The position numbers and the translations under genes are program-made. Below the pieces are notes generated by a model. That model saw nothing but the letters and a program-made list of their open reading frames with translations. It ran no database searches and was not told the DNA's origin. 28,442 nucleotides of DNA, from IMG/VR virus record IMGVR_UViG_3300031673_000362, positions 1 to 28,442 of that record. The stretch is one strand, 5' to 3'. Each line of letters starts with the position of its first letter. Positions within the stretch are counted from its first letter, which is position 1. Shown here piece by piece: positions 13,289-22,221 of the stretch. The DNA is from a virus.

Positions 13289-14263
13289 TTAGAACCAGTT
13301 CCCTTCTTTAAGTTTCTCAAATATGCTTTCCGCTTTAACTCCTACGTCCCTTCTATATTGCATCTCCTCTATGTCTAAATTCTCTATGGTTCTATAAACT
13401 CTTCTTCTACACTCACGCACTGAACTTCCTCGAGCGGTAACAGTTGCTATCACTCCATAACTTCCATTGCTTTTTACTACACCACGGTCGCTTCGTACTG
13501 TGTTCTGAAGCCATACGTGCTTTTCATTCTCAGTGCAGATTCCATTAAGCGGAACACTCTTACACTTAATATGTTCATACGGATACGGAGGAATTGATAT
13601 TCTCACTGCGATAGCATACATCTCTGGAAACTTAAACTCCTTCTTTGCACCAATAGCTATCTCATGTAGTGCTCTCCCTATTTCTTCTTGAGTACCTTCA
13701 AGAAATGCATACAATAAATCATACTTAAAGTATGGCTCTAGTTTTGATACTTTAACAGAGTCTTTATCAAACACACATGAGAGGGTAATAAAGCCGCAGT
13801 ATGATACCTTACGTAGTAAGTCCTTAAACTTAAGTAATGTTTCAGTGAAAGCTTTCTTCTTAGAACTACAAACACATAACGTGCACCCCATAGACTCTAC
13901 TGTAACTCCTCTATCATCTTCCATAAATTTACTTTCATTTACAGATATCACTGCAGGAAACACGAAGTCCACCCCATTAAACCAACAACTTATAGATGTG
14001 TCAGATGGTGCATTTGCTTTCGATAGGTTATTCATTATGAGTATTGCGTCATGATATGAATGATTTAATAAAGACTCACTAAACTTTGAATCTCCTATGC
14101 AGAAATTACCATATATGTCTATAAGAAGTGGTTTGTCTGCTACTACAACAGACGTTGATTTAATAACTCTCTTAGGGTTGTTTTCTACATCATACTTCTC
14201 GTTCCTTACACGCTCTGCAACAGGATGTAGTCTGTCATTATCAGACATAAATACAAACTTCAT
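13289..14263 (-). CDS. Truncated PurD-like (GAR synthetase) ATP-grasp-related protein
   Basis: A 324-aa protein starting at ATG 14263 behind AAAGGAG, 18 nt after the large virion protein. The last 60 residues (GSYGVIATVTARGSSVRECRRRVY..., EEMQYRRDVG) match the C-terminal domain of PurD, phosphoribosylamine-glycine ligase. PYPYEH fits the GYPxxYxKG loop. Upstream, GVTVESMG and KLEPYF fit degraded forms of PurD's GPNTGGMG and EFNxRFGDPE. PurD is about 425 aa; here the N-terminal domain is shortened and the ATP-site lysine and metal-binding Asn seem lost. It is the last gene of the late operon. It could be a specialised ligase, for example in nucleotide or DNA modification, or a non-catalytic virion or regulatory protein. 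Confidence 0.6.
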   Translation of the reverse strand: MKFVFMSDNDRLHPVAERVRNEKYDVENNPKRVIKSTSVVVADKPLLIDIYGNFCIGDSKFSESLLNHSYHDAILIMNNLSKANAPSDTSISCWFNGVDFVFPAVISVNESKFMEDDRGVTVESMGCTLCVCSSKKKAFTETLLKFKDLLRKVSYCGFITLSCVFDKDSVKVSKLEPYFKYDLLYAFLEGTQEEIGRALHEIAIGAKKEFKFPEMYAIAVRISIPPYPYEHIKCKSVPLNGICTENEKHVWLQNTVRSDRGVVKSNGSYGVIATVTARGSSVRECRRRVYRTIENLDIEEMQYRRDVGVKAESIFEKLKEGNWF

Positions 14264-14281
14264 AATTTACTCCTTTCTTTA

Positions 14282-17200
14282 TTATTCTTTACGAAACATG
14301 TTAATGAACTCTTCAATGTCTCCTTGCTGTTTGGTGAGTGCATACTCACTCCATATCAGTCTCTTCCACTCATCTGTCTCTCCATTCATTAATGCTCTCA
14401 TGCCCATGTAAGTTCTATAGACCTGATTGTATGGTATACCTGTTATCTCCGCCATACCTTTAAGTCCTAGTTTTGCTTTGTTAGTCCATTTCTTAGCAGC
14501 TGCACCAGCTATCAAATCAATAGGACCTTGCAGTGGTGGAATGCCCCAGGTGCCATACCCTTGCATTATGTTATTAATCATTCCACCTAGTACAAACGTG
14601 CCAGCAAGAGGGTATGCGATTAAAGCTTTCATTGCTTCTTCTTTACTCATCTTAACCCTTCCATTAGCTATCATGGTGAGTACCATAGCAGGAAGTATGT
14701 ATGTAAATAGAGTTCTATATGCTGCGGTACCTGGTGTAATCTGTCCGCTCTTAACCTTCCCTATAATATCATGCTTAAAGTAGTTATAGTTATTATTCAC
14801 CTGGTTCTGGAACATGGTAAACATACTTGCAACAGTCCCACTTCTGTGCCAGCCTGGTAAATCTTTTGCGGTAGCCATGGGTTGGGTTCTTCTAACAGCT
14901 AAGTCTGCCTCCATTGCTGCTACTCTTTCTAAATCCGCTGAAGGAATTCTTTCTCCGTCAAGTGTTTTGCTTGTCATATAAACTCTATCATATGCGCCCT
15001 TCCATACAGCTAATACTGTGTATTTGTCCATAAACACGACAGGGCTAAGTGCAACTTTACGTACTTTGTGTAACCCCTTTGGGCCTTTAATAACTTCTTC
15101 AACTGTGCCTACTCTTGCTTGCTCTGCCATAAACCGTTCAAATTGTCCCATTCGAAATTTAGTCTGGGGAGAACGGTCGTATACAAACTTCTCTATACCT
15201 ACGGGGTCAAGCCCTACTTGTTTTATGCCATTGAGTAAGTGGTATATCCCTATCTCACCTGCAGCCTGAAATGCAGACAGCGGCTGACGCAGAGCAGTGA
15301 GAACATTAAATCCTAACATTGCAGTGCCAGCATGTCTTCTTAATATATTCATGGTCTTGTCCGCCATATCATACGCAACTCCAGGTCTTGTGCCTGCTAC
15401 AGCTCCATAGTATTCCTGCACGTTTTTATAAAATGCTCTCCCCTTCTGTGTAATTACAGTCTCTTTCCATTGAGGGTTATTTATTATAGTTCTCATCTCT
15501 TTTGCAGGAACTGCGAATGCAATGTAATGTTCAACTCTTCCAAGATTATACAAATAGTTACCTAGTGCGTCCATTATAACAGGGTTCTTTGCACCTACTT
15601 TTCTTGCCTCTGTCATTCCTTTCTCTACATATGCATACCCTTTAGGCTGTCCTTTTTCAAATATCTCTTGTGCAATGTTCTCTGTTTCAAAGTTAATTGA
15701 CTCTTTAAAGACTCGTAGAGGAGAGTAGTAAGGAACTTTAGGCAACACTTTTCCTGTCTCTGCTAAGTATGCCGCAGCCAACCGTGGATACTGTTCTTCA
15801 TACTTCGTAAAGAGCCAGTCAGATAAAGCCTTTAATTTAAAGCTTCCTTCTACTTTTGTTTTTACTGCAGCTACATCTTTATCACCAAGACCCACACCTT
15901 TTTGTAGATGTCTTAACCCATCTTTGTTTTGAGATGACATGTAAATGTCTACTGCCTCATTGTCTGACATTAATACATTTCCCACCATCTTCTTTTGTCC
16001 ATAAAACTCACCTAGATTATCGTGTAAGCCTAATCTCTTAATGGTGTCTCTCACATCATCTACACCTCTATTATGTTCTACCAATTCCTTGTCAAGCGCT
16101 TGGTTAGGTTTTACATAGAGTTCTTCCACGTTTCTTCCTCTCTTATACCCATCAAGCTCCTCAAACATTCGTTCTGGTCTATCATTTCCTGCAGCCCATA
16201 TAAGCATACCATCTTTGAGCCTGCCCCAAATATTCTTGTGCTCACTTAAGACAATATGTTCTTGGTCTGTAGGAAGTTTCCTTCCTTTAAGTATAGGTTC
16301 AGTTAGGAGTGACATCTTCTTTGCTAAAGCTGCATTCTTACCTACTTTTGTTTCTGCTTCCACTTTTGCACCAGCTTTAGTGACTGCTTCTTCTGCTCTT
16401 TTAATTAACATGTCCGCTGCCTTAGTTTGGAGTCCTGCACCAGGTTTAACCGCTTGCATATATTTACTACTGTCCTTTAAAATTAACTGCCCACCTTCTC
16501 CGTCTTCCATTAAAATGATAGTATCTTTAGGTAGTTTAACTTCCTTTGCCTCCCCATACCTTTTGGCAATCCATTTTTCTTTTGTTACCCAGACTATATC
16601 TTTACTTGGTATTTTAGATAGGTTTATACCTAACCTTTTAGCTATGTCATAAAGCCGAACTCTAATTTGTGTATTACCAAACATCTTAGCGTCATAGTCT
16701 AATTTCTCTTGAACTGTTTTGAACTCTTTTTGTGATGGAAGTTCACCTCTATAAGCTTTCCCTGTCCATTTTTGTGCTTCTGCTCTCGCTTTCACATCAC
16801 TCATCAACTGTTCTTTGTTTGGCGCTGGTGCTTCATCACCATACACTCTCGTGTCTTCCCACTTCTCTGCTACTGCTTTATCAACTAAATTTAGATATCC
16901 TGTCTTCTCAGCTCTTGTCATGTTTACAAACTTCTGCTGTTTTGACATTAATGATAGTCTTTGATTAAGTGGAGTACCAGTAGTATTGAGTGCAAATATA
17001 AAATCTGACATAAACTGTGGGATAGACTTCATTATAAAGTCCATAGGGTCTTTTGCAGACTTAGCAGCGGCAATATATGAAGGCATTGTGAGAAACATGT
17101 TAAGAGACGTGTCTATAGACCTTGCTCCCCAACCAATTGCATTAGTGGAGTTTGCTATATATGGTGTCATATTATATGCCATTCTATATAAGGCTGATTG

Positions 17201-18088
17201 GAGTCTTGTTGACAAATCTCCTGGTGTAGTTGCTAGCCCATGTACTGCCATAGTAGCCATGTGCTTTGTAACCTTACCTAATGGTGCAGTTCCACTTAGT
17301 ACAGTTTCATCAAATGCTTTTAATGCAGGCACCTTTCCTAATAATCCCATCTGAATTAATAGACCACCAATCTGTGCACCAGACTCTGCTATCTCCACCG
17401 CTGCGCCATACAGAGCACTCTTCTTTGTAGCACTATCTCTCAAATATGCATATTGTTTATCCACTTCTTCTGTAACAGGTGGGGCTTTCCACATCTCTTT
17501 AGAACCTTCAAAATAAGATGCTACGTCTTTTAATCCCACAGCCTTTGCACCAGCTTCTAACGCAGCAGCTGCTCCTTCACCTAGCCCATACAGATACTTC
17601 TCAAATATTTTAGAATACACAGCCTTTCCTACATACTCAATCGTTCCCATAGTAGGTTTGTACTCTCGTGGTAACTGTGAGTTAATTCTAATAATGTTAG
17701 CCATGTCTCCATATGTTTTAGGCATAGGTAACTTACTAACTTCATCAGCTGCTTGAAACATCTGCTGTGATTTTTTGGCAACATTCTCAGTTTCAATTTT
17801 TGAAATCGATGATGTTTCTGGCTCTCCAGTCTTTGTATTAATTCCACCCACTATCATGTTGGGATGCCCCTCTATCTTATATTTGGAAGGGAGGTGCCCT
17901 GTTTCATCTGGTGTCAACTTACCTGTCTCTTTGTACAGTGCCCTGTAATCATAATAATGTCTGGGGTCATCAGGGTCTAAAGACAATCCTTGTTTAGTTG
18001 CCATCTCTTTATATGCTTTTTGAAAGTCTGACTCTGGCATCTCTCCAGTTTCAAACAGTTTTAACATTCCTGCTATATCAAGCGCCAT
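14282..18088 (-). CDS. Large internal virion/ejection protein (about 1268 aa)
   Basis: Start ATG 18088 is chosen because AAGGAGGT (18096-18103) lies 7 nt upstream; the frame is open 14 codons further. Near the N-terminus, HYYDYRALYKETG (44-56) and GHLPSKYKIEGHPN (64-77) form a motif common in large phage virion proteins. The centre is Ala/Lys-rich and helical. The C-terminal third (RRTQPMATAKDLPGWHRSG, then FTMFQNQVNNNYNYF) resembles large polyvalent-protein domains and ends with two membrane-like stretches (LFTYILPAMVLTMIANG, LIAYPLAGTFVLGGMI). Size and membrane segments suit a protein ejected with DNA to form a channel through the envelope. It overlaps the previous gene by 11 nt. Confidence 0.75.
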   Translation of the reverse strand: MALDIAGMLKLFETGEMPESDFQKAYKEMATKQGLSLDPDDPRHYYDYRALYKETGKLTPDETGHLPSKYKIEGHPNMIVGGINTKTGEPETSSISKIETENVAKKSQQMFQAADEVSKLPMPKTYGDMANIIRINSQLPREYKPTMGTIEYVGKAVYSKIFEKYLYGLGEGAAAALEAGAKAVGLKDVASYFEGSKEMWKAPPVTEEVDKQYAYLRDSATKKSALYGAAVEIAESGAQIGGLLIQMGLLGKVPALKAFDETVLSGTAPLGKVTKHMATMAVHGLATTPGDLSTRLQSALYRMAYNMTPYIANSTNAIGWGARSIDTSLNMFLTMPSYIAAAKSAKDPMDFIMKSIPQFMSDFIFALNTTGTPLNQRLSLMSKQQKFVNMTRAEKTGYLNLVDKAVAEKWEDTRVYGDEAPAPNKEQLMSDVKARAEAQKWTGKAYRGELPSQKEFKTVQEKLDYDAKMFGNTQIRVRLYDIAKRLGINLSKIPSKDIVWVTKEKWIAKRYGEAKEVKLPKDTIILMEDGEGGQLILKDSSKYMQAVKPGAGLQTKAADMLIKRAEEAVTKAGAKVEAETKVGKNAALAKKMSLLTEPILKGRKLPTDQEHIVLSEHKNIWGRLKDGMLIWAAGNDRPERMFEELDGYKRGRNVEELYVKPNQALDKELVEHNRGVDDVRDTIKRLGLHDNLGEFYGQKKMVGNVLMSDNEAVDIYMSSQNKDGLRHLQKGVGLGDKDVAAVKTKVEGSFKLKALSDWLFTKYEEQYPRLAAAYLAETGKVLPKVPYYSPLRVFKESINFETENIAQEIFEKGQPKGYAYVEKGMTEARKVGAKNPVIMDALGNYLYNLGRVEHYIAFAVPAKEMRTIINNPQWKETVITQKGRAFYKNVQEYYGAVAGTRPGVAYDMADKTMNILRRHAGTAMLGFNVLTALRQPLSAFQAAGEIGIYHLLNGIKQVGLDPVGIEKFVYDRSPQTKFRMGQFERFMAEQARVGTVEEVIKGPKGLHKVRKVALSPVVFMDKYTVLAVWKGAYDRVYMTSKTLDGERIPSADLERVAAMEADLAVRRTQPMATAKDLPGWHRSGTVASMFTMFQNQVNNNYNYFKHDIIGKVKSGQITPGTAAYRTLFTYILPAMVLTMIANGRVKMSKEEAMKALIAYPLAGTFVLGGMINNIMQGYGTWGIPPLQGPIDLIAGAAAKKWTNKAKLGLKGMAEITGIPYNQVYRTYMGMRALMNGETDEWKRLIWSEYALTKQQGDIEEFINMFRKE

Positions 18089-18374
18089 AAGGCTGACCTC
18101 CTTGTGGAGTTCTTGGAGCACCACCCCCACCTTGAGGAACGCTCATGAGTGCGTTCTCTAATGGGTTAACAGACGGTGGTTCTACCATACCGCTAGATGC
18201 TTGTCCTAATTGAGGAGTCTGCATATTTATCATGAGTTGTCTTCTTATACTCTCTTCTATAAGAGGACGTAGATAATGTTTCATAGGCGTGTTAGAGTCC
18301 ATCCTCTGCTTCTTAGTGGGTATACCAGACAACTCTCTTTTAGGCAATCCTCTTTGTAATGCTTCTAATAACAT
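18078..18374 (-). CDS. Small virion-region protein (98 aa), Pro/Gly-rich tail
   Basis: ATG 18374 follows AAGGGGGAATAG on the - strand. The N-terminal half is basic and helical (KHYLRPLIEESIRRQLMI). The C-terminal half is disordered and Gly/Pro-rich (QGGGGAPRTPQGGQPYGA), partly because it overlaps the next gene's ribosome binding site. It lies between two virion proteins in the late operon, so it may be an assembly or ejection accessory. No family is recognised. Confidence 0.65.
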   Translation of the reverse strand: MLLEALQRGLPKRELSGIPTKKQRMDSNTPMKHYLRPLIEESIRRQLMINMQTPQLGQASSGMVEPPSVNPLENALMSVPQGGGGAPRTPQGGQPYGA

Positions 18375-18377
18375 AGT

Positions 18378-19397
18378 CTATTCCCCCTTTGCAAAGAACG
18401 TATCAGTTAGCGCTTGCGCAAGTTCAGGAGACCATAGTCCTGTAGGTTCTAACCCAAATTGTGCCTGTACTGTCTTGATTGCATCAGGATTATTTTTGTA
18501 CAACGCTGCAACATCATCTACTGTCTGAGGTCCTGACTTATTTATTCTCATGTAATTTGAGAGTTCTTGTAATGCGTTATAATACGCATCCACGTCTTCT
18601 TGCTTTACTTTTCTATAGTTACTCGTTCCTGGAGCCCTCATCGTACCACCAAGTATAGGTGCATCACCTAACTGTTTCATTGCAGTCTCTACATTCTCCT
18701 GTCCATACTTTTCTATATCAAACTGAAGTCTTGCTAGCGAAACTTGTTCACTAAGAGAAGGTGCTTCAGGTGCTTCTACTTCAGCCCGACCAACAAGTCT
18801 ACTCTCAGTGCTACCATCTTTGTATGTTATATCTTCATATAACCACCCATCTACTGTACGTGTGTCTCTAAATGCAGTGTCTTTTACTTTCTCAGGCAGC
18901 ATCCATGAGTATGTCTGTCCATTCTCATCAAGCCTTATGTAATGTTTATCTATTAAGGTCTGCATCAACGGGTCTGTTCTAACTGCAGCTGGGGATATTG
19001 CTCCTGGTTCTGCTCCTAACGCAGCAGCTAGCCCGCCCGGCTTTGCTTTACTAACAACTTTAGATAGTATGTAATCTTGATCTTTTTTACTTAACCCCTG
19101 TGCTGCATTATAAAGCGCATCTGCCTGTGCATCTAACTTTGCTTGATTTTCTTCTACTATCTCTTTCCTTCTAGCCCATGCTTCTGCTTGCCAGTCTGGT
19201 GCAGGTGTAGGCGCACCCAATGCACGTGCTAATGGTGCACGGGGAGGAGGAGTTGTTAGGGGTGCTTTATAGGGTGTAATCGGTGCTAATCCGGGGGAAG
19301 GTTCTCCTAACATTCGTGCCAATGCAGGTTTCTTTTCTGCTATTACAGGCTTAACTTTTCTTTCTTTTGGTCTTAACTGTATATGTGTTAGTGGCAT
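18378..19397 (-). CDS. Virion-region protein (339 aa) with Ala/Pro repeats
   Basis: The N-terminal third is Pro/Ala-rich and carries three related segments, ALARMLGEP, PLARALGAP and GLAAALGAEP, likely flexible linear motifs. The middle is beta-like (YSWMLPEKVKDTAFRDTRTV, WLYEDITYKDGSTESR). The last 60 residues (YKNNPDAIKTVQAQFGLEPT, then GLWSPELAQALTD) weakly resemble a peptidoglycan-binding (PG_binding_1) repeat. It starts one base before the upstream stop region and belongs to the ejection-like gene set. Function is inferred from position only. Confidence 0.65.
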   Translation of the reverse strand: MPLTHIQLRPKERKVKPVIAEKKPALARMLGEPSPGLAPITPYKAPLTTPPPRAPLARALGAPTPAPDWQAEAWARRKEIVEENQAKLDAQADALYNAAQGLSKKDQDYILSKVVSKAKPGGLAAALGAEPGAISPAAVRTDPLMQTLIDKHYIRLDENGQTYSWMLPEKVKDTAFRDTRTVDGWLYEDITYKDGSTESRLVGRAEVEAPEAPSLSEQVSLARLQFDIEKYGQENVETAMKQLGDAPILGGTMRAPGTSNYRKVKQEDVDAYYNALQELSNYMRINKSGPQTVDDVAALYKNNPDAIKTVQAQFGLEPTGLWSPELAQALTDTFFAKGE

Positions 19398-19398
19398 A

Positions 19399-20085
19399 TT
19401 ATCCTACACCTCCCCAACTAGCCCCTGACGTATAACCTCCACCAGTTGGTTTCTCGTATGGTTGATATGTAGCTAACATTGGAATTCCAAGGTAGTTAAG
19501 TGCTGCTTCTAATGCTTCTGATGCGCCAGGATTTCTTCTTATGTAATCTTTGAATGCTAAATCAAGAGCTGTCTGTTGCGCAGTTATTGCAGGACCAGTC
19601 GCCTGTAACGCTCTACTCAATGCCCCTTCTGCAAGTCCAGCTCTCCTTTCAACAAGCCCTCTCTCCATCCTTTCTCTCTCACCAGTTACTTTACCTGCTC
19701 TTGCAGTTCCCCAATATGTGCCTGGACCTGCAAACTCTTCTCTAATTGCAGGAGCAGATACTTCCTCAAACTCTCTTCGAGTAGGAGTAGCAATAGACTC
19801 TTGGTACATTCCTTCTGGGAACTTGCCAGATAGCGCCGTTAATAGAGCACTCTCCAATGCACCTCCGACAGCTCCACCATAAGGACTAAATGGTTTTGCA
19901 TACTCTTCTTTAAATCCACCTGCACCACCAGGTTGTGCAAGATATCCCTGTAATGATTCTATTAATGACGCACTCAATGCCTGTTGACTAGGAGTCAAGC
20001 TTTCAAATCCAACTAGCTCTTCTCCTATAGGCCATGTTCCTTGCGCTTTCTTCTTACCTGCCCCGCCCCAACTTACTCCTGCCAT
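19399..20085 (-). CDS. Virion-region protein (228 aa), Gly/Ala-rich
   Basis: Start ATG 20085 is preferred to GTG 20094, which sits too close to the AAAGGAG. The protein is Gly/Ala-rich with a central EFAGPGTYWGTARAGK motif, a pattern I associate with phage virion proteins near tail and ejection genes. A long helical stretch follows (ERERMERGLVERRAGLAEGA). It begins with GVSWGGAG and ends with GASWGGVG, so both ends carry the same short Trp-Gly motif, perhaps an interaction tag. No enzyme motif is seen. Confidence 0.7.
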   Translation of the reverse strand: MAGVSWGGAGKKKAQGTWPIGEELVGFESLTPSQQALSASLIESLQGYLAQPGGAGGFKEEYAKPFSPYGGAVGGALESALLTALSGKFPEGMYQESIATPTRREFEEVSAPAIREEFAGPGTYWGTARAGKVTGERERMERGLVERRAGLAEGALSRALQATGPAITAQQTALDLAFKDYIRRNPGASEALEAALNYLGIPMLATYQPYEKPTGGGYTSGASWGGVG

Positions 20086-20100
20086 ACTTATCACTCTCCT

Positions 20101-22221
20101 TTAAATTAATATTGCTCTTAATACATGTAAGTTATGATTTATTATTGTATAATTATTTGCCATCTCTTGATTTAATCTATCTATCACTTTCTTTAGCCCA
20201 TCTACATCAGGGTTATCATCATTTATCTCTTTCGTAGTAATTAATATATCTCTAAAACCTCCATCTTCTGCATACATATAAGCGCTAAGTCCACTCTTAA
20301 TAAGTTGGAAGTTATTATTTACATTGTTTGTATTATCTATACTATTATTTATGAAATTATTTATAATTGCTTTAAAATCGTTTACTCCTAAAGGTTCACG
20401 TGCAAGTGCATTTAGGTGTTGAGGTGGTATAATAGGTCTAAACGTGTTATACTCATCCGCATCTAAATATTCAGTCATCGTATTTAAAAACTGTTGTAGC
20501 ACTCTTGCATTATGATTTAAAACTAGTGCATACTCTGTACTGTTATCTTGAAATATTCTACATTTCTTTCTTAAGTCATCTAAATCTCTTTTAGTGTATG
20601 CTTTTCTATAGTAGAACCATCCTAACCACGAACCGTTGTATGAAGGAATGTCAGGATAACTAAACTCAGGCCACTCAAACGGAGGTAACTCAAATGGTGG
20701 GTACCCTGGCCATTCTATATAAAAAGGCTCAAGTTCTTCTGGAATTATTGGTGGAATTATAGGGATTATATCTTCTATTGGTAATACGTTATCATTTGCA
20801 TGTCCTAAAGGATAACAAGGAGTATCAAATGCTACGTATTCACCGTAATATGTAATGCCCCCTGCAATCATATAGGCTCTGTATATATATGACTCACATT
20901 CATTTAATGCATCATTAAATGCATAATCAACTTCACCTTCAAATACGCCAGATTTGCCTAAAGGCACCTTATATGCTCCAAGTTCAGGGTCATATGGAGT
21001 ACCATGGTCATATTCTATTTTAGTTAAAGTCCCTGTCCATTGTCCCATATCTACCGTTATATCTCCTACATTATAAAATCCTATTAATGCCCACCAAATA
21101 TAAGGGCCAACTCCATAAAAGTCAACTGCTACTTTTATTTCAAACCCTCTTTCAGTTATATTACTTCCACTTACAATAGTTCCATTACCCATTGCGCATC
21201 TATAATAAGGAAAACCCGAAGAGTCTACTTGAGTAGGGGGTTCAGTTGTTACTTCATTGTCACATAAGGTAGTGAACGCTATCCACTCCCCATAACCTGT
21301 GCCTGCTTCATTTTTACACCATGCTCTGTAATAATATAAAGTGCAAGGTGTTAAATTTTCTGCGAACTTAGTGTATGTTGATAAAAGTTGTGAGGTAGAA
21401 CTTCCAGTAAGAGTTGTAATGTCTCCTTCCAATCCTTCTTTTAACTGGAACCCATATGTTCCCATCCAATATCCATTATGTGTAATTTCCCCATTAAGGG
21501 TTGCTTCAGTATAACTTATATCTGTTGCTTCATCTGTTTCTACTGTAGGAACAGACACAGTAATGCGAATAGTTAGTCTTGGCTGTAAATTATATGCCCC
21601 ACTTATGCTTATAAAAGGTCTATTTAAATTTGTCCCAGTACTCACCCCATCAATATCATCTTGTGATTGTAAACATATTCTACAAAAATAATCATTGGGG
21701 AAAGAAGCCGCATAAAGAACGAAGTTTATCCAACTTCTTCCATCCTCATTTAAAAGTATATCTTTCCAGCCAGTACCTGTAGGGTTAACTATCTGTCCAC
21801 CATTACCCGAAAAATGGGTTATATCAAAATCTTCTGCAACTGGGGGTGCGTGTGGGTAATCAGGTTGCCCATTTGTTACTACGTAAGTTGCTGCTAATTC
21901 AGCTGCGTAAGCTATCTTATTTATTTGTAATAAAGCATACTCTATTGGTGCACCCGCTTTAATGTTTAAAGCATTACGAAAATGTACAGTCATTCTATAT
22001 GTTCTATAGTTGTATGTATCACCTGCCTTATCGAAATCACAATCTTGCCCTATATAATAGGGAGATGTGTTTTTAGTAAAAGAACTTGCTATGGCAGCAT
22101 TTCTTACCGCTAAATATGCATCATTGTCTGGATACCCTGCATCTGGAAGATTAGGGCTAACTTTAAGATATTGTGCATTATAAGCATTATATGAGTAGAT
22201 TGTTACTTCGTGATATGCCAT
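20101..22221 (-). CDS. Tail-associated adhesin-like protein (706 aa) with FnIII-like repeats
   Basis: Starts at ATG 22221, directly before the stop of the 601-aa gene. The N-terminal part (about 1-220) is beta-rich and resembles a jelly-roll carbohydrate-binding layout (YRTYRMTVHFRNALNIKAGA). From about 225 on, ATLNGEITHNG...YGFQLKEG...YYYRAWCKNEAGTGYG looks like a fibronectin type III-like domain, and a second such segment ends near YIYRAYMIAGGITYYGEYVA. A Pro-rich linker (IIPIIPPIIPEELEPFYIEW) leads to a Asn-rich helical C-terminus. A role in binding the host surface is likely but inferred. Confidence 0.7.
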   Translation of the reverse strand: MAYHEVTIYSYNAYNAQYLKVSPNLPDAGYPDNDAYLAVRNAAIASSFTKNTSPYYIGQDCDFDKAGDTYNYRTYRMTVHFRNALNIKAGAPIEYALLQINKIAYAAELAATYVVTNGQPDYPHAPPVAEDFDITHFSGNGGQIVNPTGTGWKDILLNEDGRSWINFVLYAASFPNDYFCRICLQSQDDIDGVSTGTNLNRPFISISGAYNLQPRLTIRITVSVPTVETDEATDISYTEATLNGEITHNGYWMGTYGFQLKEGLEGDITTLTGSSTSQLLSTYTKFAENLTPCTLYYYRAWCKNEAGTGYGEWIAFTTLCDNEVTTEPPTQVDSSGFPYYRCAMGNGTIVSGSNITERGFEIKVAVDFYGVGPYIWWALIGFYNVGDITVDMGQWTGTLTKIEYDHGTPYDPELGAYKVPLGKSGVFEGEVDYAFNDALNECESYIYRAYMIAGGITYYGEYVAFDTPCYPLGHANDNVLPIEDIIPIIPPIIPEELEPFYIEWPGYPPFELPPFEWPEFSYPDIPSYNGSWLGWFYYRKAYTKRDLDDLRKKCRIFQDNSTEYALVLNHNARVLQQFLNTMTEYLDADEYNTFRPIIPPQHLNALAREPLGVNDFKAIINNFINNSIDNTNNVNNNFQLIKSGLSAYMYAEDGGFRDILITTKEINDDNPDVDGLKKVIDRLNQEMANNYTIINHNLHVLRAILI

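Noticed and set aside
14427-17354. Long frames on the + strand opposite the giant virion protein (e.g. 14427-14783, 16215-16652, 16986-17354)
   Set aside because: No ribosome binding sites, and the compositions are those expected of the antisense of a real gene.
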